Below, piece by piece: positions 8,410-15,760 of a stretch of 64,000 nucleotides of DNA; the first letter of the stretch is position 1; every line of letters starts with the position of its first letter. Source of the DNA: Firmicutes bacterium UBA2058 (GTDB taxonomy: Bacteria > Bacillota > Clostridia > Tissierellales > Sedimentibacteraceae); the NCBI GenBank assembly GCA_002332905.1, contig DDAM01000020.1, positions 62,001-126,000 on the forward strand, given 5' to 3'. The notes under the pieces were generated by a model, which searched no databases, was not told the origin of the DNA, and saw nothing but the letters and a program-made list of their open reading frames with translations. The position numbers and the translations under genes were made by a program.

Positions 8410-9168
8410 ATGTACATAGATTTTGCTATTGAAAATAAAAATTTTTATGATTTGAATCCGTTGATATGTGGACATGAATATTGTAAAAGCTCTCATAGCT
8501 TTGGGCCTGCCAAACGTAGTCACTATTTGATACATTATGTTGTAAATGGAAAAGGAGTTTTTTACACAGCCAATGAAACCTATCATGTTAAAAAGGGTGA
8601 ATGCTTTTTGATAAAACCTGATGAAATAACAACATATGTTGCAGACAGGTATGAACCTTGGTATTATATATGGATTGGATTTAATGGTAATTTAGCTAAA
8701 AAACTTGATAACATTGAAACTCCAGTTTTTAAAATGCCCTCTTATGTTTTTCAGGAAATGCTCAATATAAATGAGTATCCAGGAACTAGAGAAGAATTTC
8801 TTACTGGAAAGTTGTTTACTGTTTTTTCATACATATTTATTAAGGAAAAAAGAGATAATCATATTGAAATAGTCAAAAATTACATCAGCAACAACTATAT
8901 GAGGAAAATATATATTGAGGATATAGCTAAAATTGTAAATCTCGACAGGCACTATTTATCTAACATTTTCAAGGATAGTGTCGGTATAACGATGAAGGAA
9001 TACTTAACTAAAAAAAGAATGCTTGAAGCAAAAAACCTATTGTTGCTGACCAATCATAGTGTAACAGAAGTCTGCTTTATGGTTGGTTATGATGATATAT
9101 TTGTTTTTTCTAAAGCTTTTAAAAACTATTACGGCGTATCACCAAAAAACTGGATAAAATCAAAATGA
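8410..9168 (+). CDS. AraC-family transcriptional regulator
   Basis: 252 residues. The N-terminal cupin-type sugar-sensing domain (about 15-135) contains 'DYLIHYVVNGKGVF'-like and 'KKGECFLIKPDEITTY' elements. A C-terminal double helix-turn-helix follows at about 155-252 ('YIEDIAKIVNLDRHYLSNIFKDSVGITMKEYL...VTEVCFMVGYDDIFVFSKAFKNYYGVSPKNW'). An AGGAGG RBS lies at 8399-8404. The divergent arrangement with the GH4 glycosidase (113-base gap) argues that it activates that gene in response to its sugar. Inducer unknown. Confidence 0.88.
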   Translation: MYIDFAIENKNFYDLNPLICGHEYCKSSHSFGPAKRSHYLIHYVVNGKGVFYTANETYHVKKGECFLIKPDEITTYVADRYEPWYYIWIGFNGNLAKKLDNIETPVFKMPSYVFQEMLNINEYPGTREEFLTGKLFTVFSYIFIKEKRDNHIEIVKNYISNNYMRKIYIEDIAKIVNLDRHYLSNIFKDSVGITMKEYLTKKRMLEAKNLLLLTNHSVTEVCFMVGYDDIFVFSKAFKNYYGVSPKNWIKSK

Positions 9169-9196
9169 TAATATCCAGTTTTTTATGTCATTATAT

Positions 9197-10639
9197 TTAT
9201 TTTATTCTTTTTAATATCTCACACAAATAATTAAATGTACTTTCAACAGATTTAATATCTAAATGCTCATTAGGTGAGTGTATGTCTGCCATGTTAGGTC
9301 CTATTGAAACTGCATCAACAAGAGACTTGCATTTCTCTAATAAGTATCCACATTCTAGCCCTGCATGGATTGCTTCTATATGAGACTCCTTACCTGAAAT
9401 TTCCTTATATGTTTGTGCACAAATATCTCTTATTTTTGATTCTTTTGCATATTCCCAACCAGGATAAAATCCTCCAGCAGAATACTCAACATTAAGATAT
9501 TTTGCTAATTGTCTCATAGCAGGCTCAAAGCTATCTGTTAACAATGACATAACTGAACTTCTTGGATGACAATCTATTGTTATATATTTTTCGTCTGTAG
9601 TAACTATACCTAAGTTATTTGATGAAATAACTAAATCTATAGCTGTACTTCTTGATAACACTCCAACCGGAACTATGTTGATACATGCAATTACTTTTTC
9701 TGAAACCTCTTTAGTTAATACTTCAGAAACATTTTCTGCATCTTCAATTGTTACTACTACATCAGGATCAGTAAAAGAATATTCATTTTTAAATATCTTG
9801 TTCCATTTAGCAATTTTTTCTTTTACATTATCTATATTATTGGTTTTGATAACCGCCTTTGCTTCTCTTGGAATTGCATTTGGTTTTGAACCACCATTAA
9901 AGCTCACAAGCTCAATTTCATCTAATAAATCATATAATAATCTTGCTAATAATTTAGTTGAATATCCCTTTTCCTTATGAACATCTGCACCTGAATGACC
10001 ACCAGTCAATCCGCTAACTTTTAATTTACAAGTAGTGCTCATATTTGATTTTACTTTTTCAACAGGAACCTTAAAGAATATTTCTCCACCACCAGCACAA
10101 CCTGCTGTTAAAATACCTTCTGCCTCACTATCAAGATTTATAAGATGTTTTGATTTAATCATGCTTCCATCAAGTTTTTGAACACCTGTCATCCCCATTT
10201 CTTCATCTACAGTTATCAAAGCCTCAAGTGCAGGATGAGCAATGTCATTAGAATCAAATATAGCAAGAATCATTGCAACAGCTATTCCGTTATCAGCGCC
10301 TAAAGTAGTTTCCGTAGCGTATAACTGTCCATCTATTATTCTTAACTTAAGTGGATCTTTTTCGAAGTCATGCTCAATACCTTCATTTTTCTCACAAACC
10401 ATGTCCATATGGCCTTGGAATAATACCATAGGCGCATTCTCATAACCCTTAGTAGCTGGCTTTCTAACAATTATATTTAGAGCATCATCTTGTATAACTT
10501 CCCAACCTTTATTTTTTGACAATGCATATAAATAATCAGAAATTTGCTTCTCATTTTTTGAACCATGAGGTATTTTTGTAATTTCCTCAAAATAATAAAA
10601 TACTTTTTCTGGCTTTAAGCCTTCTAACACTCTTGTCAT
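9197..10639 (-). CDS. pepD: Aminoacyl-histidine dipeptidase (M20C)
   Basis: 480 residues, typical for PepD. The N-terminus 'VFYYFEEITKIPHGSKNEKQISDYL' is characteristic. The zinc-site motifs of M20 peptidases are present: GHMDMV (His77, Asp79), LGADNG (Asp116) and the catalytic pair in DEEMGMTG (Glu146/147). A lid domain with the 'SGLTGGHSG' element follows. It cleaves dipeptides, including Xaa-His, in the cytoplasm and fits an amino-acid-fermenting lifestyle. Start preceded by AAGGAGATAT. It lies 16 bases downstream of the second signal peptidase and may be cotranscribed. Confidence 0.92.
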   Translation of the reverse strand: MTRVLEGLKPEKVFYYFEEITKIPHGSKNEKQISDYLYALSKNKGWEVIQDDALNIIVRKPATKGYENAPMVLFQGHMDMVCEKNEGIEHDFEKDPLKLRIIDGQLYATETTLGADNGIAVAMILAIFDSNDIAHPALEALITVDEEMGMTGVQKLDGSMIKSKHLINLDSEAEGILTAGCAGGGEIFFKVPVEKVKSNMSTTCKLKVSGLTGGHSGADVHKEKGYSTKLLARLLYDLLDEIELVSFNGGSKPNAIPREAKAVIKTNNIDNVKEKIAKWNKIFKNEYSFTDPDVVVTIEDAENVSEVLTKEVSEKVIACINIVPVGVLSRSTAIDLVISSNNLGIVTTDEKYITIDCHPRSSVMSLLTDSFEPAMRQLAKYLNVEYSAGGFYPGWEYAKESKIRDICAQTYKEISGKESHIEAIHAGLECGYLLEKCKSLVDAVSIGPNMADIHSPNEHLDIKSVESTFNYLCEILKRIK

Positions 10640-10655
10640 TTTGTATATCTCCTTA

Positions 10656-11162
10656 TTATTCTAATTTACCTATTCTATTAAATGGGTAGACTGTAAAAAT
10701 AGCTTCTCCCCTAATATCTTTTTTATTTATATATGGATTAACCCAATATCTTGCATCGTTTGAAATCGGTCTATTGTCTCCTAAGAAAAAATAACTATCT
10801 TCTGGTATATTAAAGGTTTGATCTATACCGTTTGACTTAATTGCATATGGCTCATCTAATTTAGCTCCATTTATGTAAACATCACCGTTAGCTTTAATTT
10901 CAACAGTCTCACCCGGAAGCCCAATCAACCTTTTTACAAGAATCTCTTTTAGTTCATGTGATTTGAATACCAAGATATCTCCACGCTTTACATTTTCAAC
11001 ATCAAATATTTTATTCACATATATTCTGTCCCCCTCCATAATTGTATCAATCATTGAGCCAGTTGGAACAGTCATTATCTGAAATATAAAAATGTTTAAT
11101 AATAAAACTATTACTAATGCAATTAAAAATGGCATTACCCATTCTTTAAAAAAATATTTCAT
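10656..11162 (-). CDS. lepB: Signal peptidase I (second tandem copy)
   Basis: 168 residues with one N-terminal membrane helix (about 10-30) and an extracytoplasmic catalytic domain. The catalytic serine is in 'VPTGSMIDTI' (Ser36) and the general-base lysine in 'LVKRLIGLPGE' (Lys77). The box-E motif 'FFLGDNRPISNDARYW' is present. It removes signal peptides from exported proteins. It is a close tandem duplicate of the gene just upstream; both keep all catalytic residues. The gap between the copies is 20 bases, so they form one transcription unit, probably continuing into pepD. Confidence 0.92.
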   Translation of the reverse strand: MKYFFKEWVMPFLIALVIVLLLNIFIFQIMTVPTGSMIDTIMEGDRIYVNKIFDVENVKRGDILVFKSHELKEILVKRLIGLPGETVEIKANGDVYINGAKLDEPYAIKSNGIDQTFNIPEDSYFFLGDNRPISNDARYWVNPYINKKDIRGEAIFTVYPFNRIGKLE

Positions 11163-11182
11163 ATCTTCCCCCTAAATACAAA

Positions 11183-11689
11183 CTATTCTATCTTGCCTAT
11201 TCTACTGAAAGGGAAGAATCTAAAAACAGCTTCTCCTATAATATCTTTTTTATTGATGTAAGGATTTTCCCATGCTCTAGCATCCTTTGAATATGGTCTA
11301 TTATCTCCTAAAAAGAAATAGCTATCCTCAGTAATATTGAAGGTTTGCTCTTCGCATGTTGACTGAACTGCATAAGGTTCATCAATTTTAGATCCATCAA
11401 TATATATATCCCCATTTGATTTAATTTCAACAGTTTCTCCAGGCAATCCAATTAATCTTTTAACTAAGTATTTATCTAATTCATGGGATTTAAATACTAA
11501 GATATCTCCACGTTTAACTTTTCCTATATCAAAAATCTTGTTTACATACAGCTTATCTCCTGGCATTATTGTGCTAATCATAGACCCAGTCGGAACTGTA
11601 ACAAGTTGAAAAACAAATGTGTTTAATAATAAAACTATAACTAATGCTATTAATGCGGGTACAACCCATTCTTTTATGAAATACTTCAT
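11183..11689 (-). CDS. lepB: Signal peptidase I (first tandem copy)
   Basis: 168 residues when started at the ATG at 11689, which follows GAGGTGG. A longer frame from 11746 has no ribosome site and duplicates no conserved sequence. The motifs are those of type I signal peptidases: 'VPTGSMISTI' (Ser36), 'LVKRLIGLPGETVEI' (Lys77), and 'FFLGDNRPYSKDAR'. Roughly three quarters of residues look identical to the next gene. The divergence is mostly in the substrate-side segment around residues 95-125 ('SKIDEPYAVQSTCEEQTFNI' versus 'AKLDEPYAIKSNGIDQTFNI'). Different substrate preferences or dosage are possible; neither is shown. Confidence 0.9.
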   Translation of the reverse strand: MKYFIKEWVVPALIALVIVLLLNTFVFQLVTVPTGSMISTIMPGDKLYVNKIFDIGKVKRGDILVFKSHELDKYLVKRLIGLPGETVEIKSNGDIYIDGSKIDEPYAVQSTCEEQTFNITEDSYFFLGDNRPYSKDARAWENPYINKKDIIGEAVFRFFPFSRIGKIE

Positions 11690-11879
11690 AATTCCACCTC
11701 TATTTATTTTATTGAAGTATTTCATTGAAATATCCAAATAAATCATTATTGATAATCAATTTTACTTCTACCTCTTTTTAATCTTTTTTGAATTCTTTTT
11801 TATAAATTTGATAACTTATATTCTATAAATATATCCAAAAAAATGACTACTATTACTATTATAAATCATTTAAATCATT
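11690..11879. other. Upstream region of the signal peptidase pair
   Basis: Very AT-rich stretch that must contain the promoter of the lepB-lepB-pepD unit. I see no defined operator, terminator or gene in it. Confidence 0.3.
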
Positions 11880-12241
11880 TTACAATGATTTTTTAAAAAA
11901 TGTTCTTACTATTAGCCTCTGACATTTGCTTAAGTTGCTTTGGAGTTGTTTTTTATACTCATAAATTGTTTCTCCACCATCTGCCATAGGAACTTTTATA
12001 CTACAAATTTTAATTTAGGAATTATTCCATTGCAATCTATAAGTGATTTTACCTCTCCAATTTTAACTGTTTTTAATTTAACGTAATTATTTTCAATAAA
12101 CTCTTTGTTAACATTATATTTATCTTTGAAAATACTCATGTAATTTTCATCAAAATTCAGACTTTTTTCAGAATTATATACGAGCTCAGATAAATAGTCT
12201 ATATCATTTATATCCGCTTTTCTCAAATACATTGCAACCAT
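11880..12241 (-). pseudogene. Decayed GNAT acetyltransferase start joined to an unknown C-terminal remnant
   Basis: An 81-codon ORF starts well (AAGGAGATGG before the first ATGs) and its first 55 residues ('MYLRKADINDIDYLSELVYNSEKSL...FIENNYV') look like the N-terminus of a GNAT-family protein. The acetyl-CoA-binding part is absent. After its stop, coding-like sequence continues in other frames: 'IKVPMADGGETIYEYKK' in the +1 frame, then after a run of A residues 'TTPKQLKQMSEANSKNIF' and a stop at about 11899. Two frameshifts and an abrupt change of family suggest fusion of two gene fragments by deletion followed by decay. I do not recognise the downstream family. Confidence 0.5.
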
Positions 12242-12410
12242 CTCCTTTAGTAATATTATAATTATATTACTACAGTATTTAATAAATTTTAAATAATTAA
12301 AAATTTAACAATACATAACATTTTATGTATATGACATATAATAAATAACAATTAATCGTTAGTATAAAAATATATATTCTTCAACAAAATATAATAATGG
12401 TGGTGATTTC

Positions 12411-12548
12411 ATGAACTTCAAAATGGATTTAAATATTCCTGAAAAAGATAATCTTTATCCAATGGTAATAAAGGATAGCAAGGTTTATGTACCTTCTATA
12501 TTAGAAGTAGAAGAAGAAAAAGCAGAAGTGGACGCTAACCAAAAATAA
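12411..12548 (+). CDS. Small hypothetical acidic protein, 45 residues
   Basis: ATG preceded by GGTGGTGATTTC, ending in TAA at 12548. The sequence is 'MNFKMDLNIPEKDNLYPMV' followed by 'IKDSKVYVPSILEVEEEKAE' and 'VDANQK'. It is soluble and acidic towards the C-terminus, with no membrane helix or cysteines. It stands alone between the acetyltransferase remnant and ilvE, on the opposite strand to both, and is followed directly by a hairpin. Codon use is like the neighbours, so I think it is real, but no function can be proposed. Confidence 0.55.
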   Translation: MNFKMDLNIPEKDNLYPMVIKDSKVYVPSILEVEEEKAEVDANQK

Positions 12549-12550
12549 AA

Positions 12551-12569
12551 GGGTGGAATAATTCCACCC
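12551..12569. terminator. Convergent terminator between the small gene and ilvE
   Basis: GGGTGGAA pairs with TTCCACCC over a 3-base loop. On the minus strand it is followed by TTTTATTTTT, so it is a good terminator for ilvE; on the plus strand it ends the small gene with a weaker T tract. Confidence 0.75.
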
Positions 12570-12609
12570 TAATTATGAAAATTTATTTTCAAAATTTGTA
12601 ATTTAAGTT

Positions 12610-13632
12610 CTATTTAATTTCTACTATCCAACCTTCTGGTGCCTCTACATCACCAAATTGAATTCCTACCAATGTATCATATAGCTTTTTAGTTACAGGT
12701 CCAACTTCTTTTAAATCATAGAACACATGCATTTTATTGTTATGCTCAATTCCTCCTATAGGAGAAATAACTGCTGCTGTACCACATGCACCAGCTTCTT
12801 TGAATTCATCTAAGTTGTTCACTAATACATCTCTTTCCTCAACAGGCATTTTTAAATAGTGTTCAGCAACATGCATAAGAGATCTTCTTGTTATACTTGG
12901 TAGTATAGAGTTTGATTTAGGAGTTATAAACTTATCATCTTTAGTTATACCAAAAAAGTTAGCGGCTCCAACCTCTTCTATTTTTGTATGTGTAGTTGGA
13001 TCTAAGTAAATACAATCAGCAAAACCTCTATCTACAGCATCCTTATGTGCTAAAAGGCTTGCAGCATAGTTTCCACCAACTTTAACTCCACCAGTTCCAT
13101 TTGGTGCAGCTCTATCAAAATCAGTAGTTACGAAATTAACAGGAGTCATACCACCTTTGAAGTATGCTCCAACTGGTGAGCAGAATACGCAGAATAAGTA
13201 TTCTGGTGCTGGTTTAACACCTAAGTTGTCTCCTACACCAATAACAAATGGTCTAAGATATAGTGTAGCTCCAGTTCCATATGGAGGAACAAATTCCTCA
13301 TTAGCTTTAACAACCTGTACACAAGCATCAATAAATTGATCTACTGATACATGTGCCATTAATAATCTTTTACAGCTATCTTGCAGTCTTATAGCATTTT
13401 GGTCAGGCCTAAATAATTGTACATTACCAGCTTTATTTCTATAAGCCTTTAAGCCCTCGAAACACTGTTGTCCATAATGTAGTGCAGTTGAAGAAGCACT
13501 AATAGTTATTGTGTCCTCATCTACAAGCTTACCATTATCCCATTTTCCATCCTTAAAGTATGAAACATACATTTTATTTGTTTTTGTATAAGAAAAACTC
13601 AACTTACCCCAGTCCAAATTCTTTTTGTCCAT
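12610..13632 (-). CDS. ilvE: Branched-chain amino acid aminotransferase
   Basis: 340 residues, the size of the eukaryote-like (BCAT type II) class IV aminotransferases. Recognisable segments are 'LHYGQQCFEGLKAYR' (about 52-66), 'RPFVIGVGDNLGVKPAPEYLF', 'GTGGVKVGGNYAASL', 'IEEVGAANFFGI' and 'LPSITRRSLMHVAEHYL'. It interconverts leucine, isoleucine and valine with their 2-oxo acids using PLP in the cytoplasm, either for synthesis or as the first step of branched-chain fermentation. Start preceded by GGAGGTACC. It is monocistronic as far as I can see; no T-box leader was found upstream. Confidence 0.93.
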   Translation of the reverse strand: MDKKNLDWGKLSFSYTKTNKMYVSYFKDGKWDNGKLVDEDTITISASSTALHYGQQCFEGLKAYRNKAGNVQLFRPDQNAIRLQDSCKRLLMAHVSVDQFIDACVQVVKANEEFVPPYGTGATLYLRPFVIGVGDNLGVKPAPEYLFCVFCSPVGAYFKGGMTPVNFVTTDFDRAAPNGTGGVKVGGNYAASLLAHKDAVDRGFADCIYLDPTTHTKIEEVGAANFFGITKDDKFITPKSNSILPSITRRSLMHVAEHYLKMPVEERDVLVNNLDEFKEAGACGTAAVISPIGGIEHNNKMHVFYDLKEVGPVTKKLYDTLVGIQFGDVEAPEGWIVEIK

Positions 13633-13799
13633 ATTGGTACCTCCAAATATATTATTAGATAATTATATTATAATTAATGCAATAAATATGCCAAATTAGC
13701 AATAGAAGAAAAAAGGCTAAATTACATAACAAAACATACTCTCATTATTAAATATATTATTTTTTTGTTATATTTTGCGTGCAATTATTTGCATAATAA

Positions 13800-13827
13800 A
13801 ATGCTATGCAAATAATTGCATAGCATT
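13800..13827 (-). terminator. Terminator overlapping the end of the four-helix protein gene
   Basis: A perfect 12-bp stem AATGCTATGCAA / TTGCATAGCATT with a 4-base loop, followed on the minus strand by TTTTATTA. It overlaps the stop codon of the gene ending at 13827. A further ATGCAAATAATTGCA-like palindrome lies beside it (13779-13795). Confidence 0.75.
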
Positions 13828-14261
13828 TATAAAAATTCTCTAATATCAATAGCTAATCTTTCTTCAATATTAATAAGTCGCTTTGCAATATCTTTTGCTT
13901 TATCTTCAGCATTCTTGTACTGATTTAAATACTTATTTAGTGATTTAACACCCATGTTACATCCTTCAGTTATCAAATCAGCAACGGTGGAGTCAGATTC
14001 ATTTAACGTAAGCATAACATTTGTTTTAATCCATGACATACTCTTAGCAATAGGACTTGGCTCCTTGCCACTATCATGATATTTGTTGAGCGTTTCATGT
14101 GTTTCGTTGCCAAGCTTTTCATGTTCTTGCTTACAACTGTTTATAAGATTTTTTAATTTCTCATTGCTTACATACGGCAAGGCGTCGTCAATAGAGCTAA
14201 CTCCCATCTTTATTCCAGAATTACATTCTCCAAGTAGTTTAATTGTATCTTCATTAATCAT
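13827..14261 (-). CDS. Small four-helix-bundle protein of unknown function
   Basis: 144 residues, no signal peptide, almost all helical and charged, with conserved-looking elements 'LLGECNSGIKMGVSSID', 'HEKLGNETHETLNKYHDSGKEPSPIAKSMSW' and 'LITEGCNMGVKSLNKYLNQY'. This is a family frequent in anaerobic Firmicutes. The spacing of His/Glu residues in helices recalls ferritin-like or DUF2383-type bundles, but I cannot assign a metal site with confidence. RBS GAGGTAATT. It lies about 90 bases after the M24 peptidase gene and may be in its transcript; a terminator follows. Confidence 0.6.
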   Translation of the reverse strand: MINEDTIKLLGECNSGIKMGVSSIDDALPYVSNEKLKNLINSCKQEHEKLGNETHETLNKYHDSGKEPSPIAKSMSWIKTNVMLTLNESDSTVADLITEGCNMGVKSLNKYLNQYKNAEDKAKDIAKRLINIEERLAIDIREFL

Positions 14262-14351
14262 AATTACCTCATTGTGTGAAGGGTTTTTTCACACTTTCTC
14301 CATAAATATATTTTTATTATTATTTACATTTAAACTACTTTATATACAGCT

Positions 14352-15440
14352 TTATATAACTATTATCTCTTTAGAAGCTTGGTTTAGAACTTCTGTGCCT
14401 TTTTCTGTTATGACTACAATATCTTCAATTCTTATACCAAACTCACCCACTCTATAAATTCCTGGCTCTATAGAAAATGCCATACCTTTTTCTAAATATC
14501 TTTTATTGCTCTGTTTAATGTCTGGTGCTTCATGTATAGAATAACCAATACCATGACCAAGTCTTGTAACAAATGTATCTCCATAGCCTGATTTATTAAC
14601 TATATCTCTTGCAGCCTTATCTATATCAGGTATGTATGCTCCTTTTACAGCTTTACTTTCACCAGCAATATTAGCTTCTAATACATACTCATACATTTTT
14701 ATTTCTTCTTCAGTCACTCCGCCGACAAATACTGTTCTTGTCATATCTGCACACATACTATTATATATACAGCCAAAATCAAGCAATACAACATCTTTTT
14801 CTTGTATAACTCTTTGATCTCCAGCATAGTGTGGAAGTGCCGCATTAGGTCCAGTACAAACCATTGCAAATCCAGGTTGAGCACCCTTTTCTATAAAGGT
14901 TTTATTAATAAAGTTAACTACGTCAGCTTCTTTCATGCCTGGCTTAATAAATTTCAAAAGCTCCAAAAAAGTCTCATCGGTAATTTGAGCTGCTTTTCTT
15001 AGATTTTCTATTTCTTCATCTGTTTTGATGATTCTCATTTCTTCTAGATGCGGTTTACCATTTACAAATTTAACATCTATATGCTTCATTAAATCTAATA
15101 TAATACAAGCTCTTTCAGTGGAATTTACGCCAATTGTTTTATCAATTAATCCATTTTCCTCAAAAGCTTTTTTTGCAGTATCAATGAATCCATCACCGTC
15201 AAACCATCCGTAAACCTTTATTCCTTCACCTAAAATTTCTTTTATCTCGTCTACAGTCAATAGGTTACATATGTAAAAATATTCTCCATTATCTTTAATT
15301 ATTAAAGCCTGAAATCTCTCACATAAGTGTGTAGAGTTTCCTAATAAAAATTTCATCTCTTCTGATGGAGCTATAAGCATTGCATCAAGTTTTTCTTTTT
15401 TTAAAATATCAACAAGCCTATTTAAATACTCAATTCTCAT
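14352..15440 (-). CDS. M24-family Xaa-Pro aminopeptidase
   Basis: 362 residues from the ATG at 15440, which follows TGGAGGTAATT (the apparent earlier ATG at 15452 is part of this ribosome site). An N-terminal creatinase-like domain (about 1-125) is followed by the pita-bread catalytic domain. Dinuclear-metal ligands are visible in 'VLLDFGCIYNSMCADMTRTVF' (two Asp), 'RLGHGIGYSIHEAPDI' (His), 'FSIEPGIYRVGEFGIRIEDIV' (two Glu). It removes N-terminal residues preceding proline from peptides in the cytoplasm, useful for growth on peptides. It lies downstream of the ThiS-like gene across a hairpin-rich gap. Confidence 0.88.
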   Translation of the reverse strand: MRIEYLNRLVDILKKEKLDAMLIAPSEEMKFLLGNSTHLCERFQALIIKDNGEYFYICNLLTVDEIKEILGEGIKVYGWFDGDGFIDTAKKAFEENGLIDKTIGVNSTERACIILDLMKHIDVKFVNGKPHLEEMRIIKTDEEIENLRKAAQITDETFLELLKFIKPGMKEADVVNFINKTFIEKGAQPGFAMVCTGPNAALPHYAGDQRVIQEKDVVLLDFGCIYNSMCADMTRTVFVGGVTEEEIKMYEYVLEANIAGESKAVKGAYIPDIDKAARDIVNKSGYGDTFVTRLGHGIGYSIHEAPDIKQSNKRYLEKGMAFSIEPGIYRVGEFGIRIEDIVVITEKGTEVLNQASKEIIVI

Positions 15441-15455
15441 AATTACCTCCATTAT

Positions 15456-15552
15456 ACCGCTTTACGGCATCACAAAATATGATGAAGAACCGTTTTTTGA
15501 TTCTTCCATAGAGTGAAAAGTGTGAAATGTTTTTTTCATACTTTTCACTTTT
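15456..15552 (-). repeat. Intra-operon hairpin-rich spacer (type A)
   Basis: Between the ThiS-like gene and the peptidase. It contains two consecutive hairpins in the minus-strand transcript: GTGAAAAG-TATGAAA...TTTCACACTTTTCAC (15512-15548) and GAAGAATCAAAAAACGGTTCTTC-type (15484-15506). Closely similar spacers occur at 21466-21545 and 39610-39672, and simpler ones at 14275-14305, 44490-44525, 46565-46590 and 48440-48470, always just before a GGAGGT ribosome site. Confidence 0.55.
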
Positions 15553-15750
15553 TTAACCTCCTGCTAAAAGATGATGAATCTTTAACTCGTCATTTTCTTT
15601 TAACACAAATGTATCACAATCTTTTCTGTCTATGACAACATCATTAACCTTTATCACTAACTTAGGATAAATATAGTTCATAATTTCAATGACCTCTGAT
15701 ATTGTTATTCCTTCATACCAATGTTCAAATGACCTATTATTTAGAAGCAC
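15553..15750 (-). CDS. ThiS/MoaD-family sulfur-carrier-like protein
   Basis: 65 residues with a GTG start after AGGGGG. A compact ubiquitin-like fold is suggested by 'VIKVNDVVIDRKDCDTFVLKENDELKIHHLLAGG', and the C-terminal Gly-Gly needed for adenylation/thiocarboxylation in ThiS and MoaD. It starts only 10 bases after the stop of the aldehyde ferredoxin oxidoreductase gene. Such MoaD-like proteins beside AORs are expected to deliver sulfur for the tungstopterin cofactor; that role is inferred from context. No E1-like activating enzyme is in the window. Confidence 0.8.
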   Translation of the reverse strand: MLLNNRSFEHWYEGITISEVIEIMNYIYPKLVIKVNDVVIDRKDCDTFVLKENDELKIHHLLAGG

Positions 15751-15760
15751 AGCTAACCCC

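Noticed and set aside
12242..12410. Additional gene between the acetyltransferase remnant and the 45-codon gene
   Set aside because: Only AT-rich intergenic sequence with short frames and no ribosome site.
13633..13799. T-box or other leader upstream of ilvE
   Set aside because: No T-box sequence or specifier structure and no long leader hairpin was seen; only AT-rich spacer and an adjacent terminator.
14083..14457. 124-codon plus-strand ORF
   Set aside because: It is antisense to two genes with good ribosome sites and has a composition typical of antisense frames.
15441..15452. ATGGAGGT as translation start of several minus-strand genes
   Set aside because: The ATG overlaps the Shine-Dalgarno sequence itself in this and similar genes (15452, 44487, 48426, 49873), and a second start codon follows at proper spacing.
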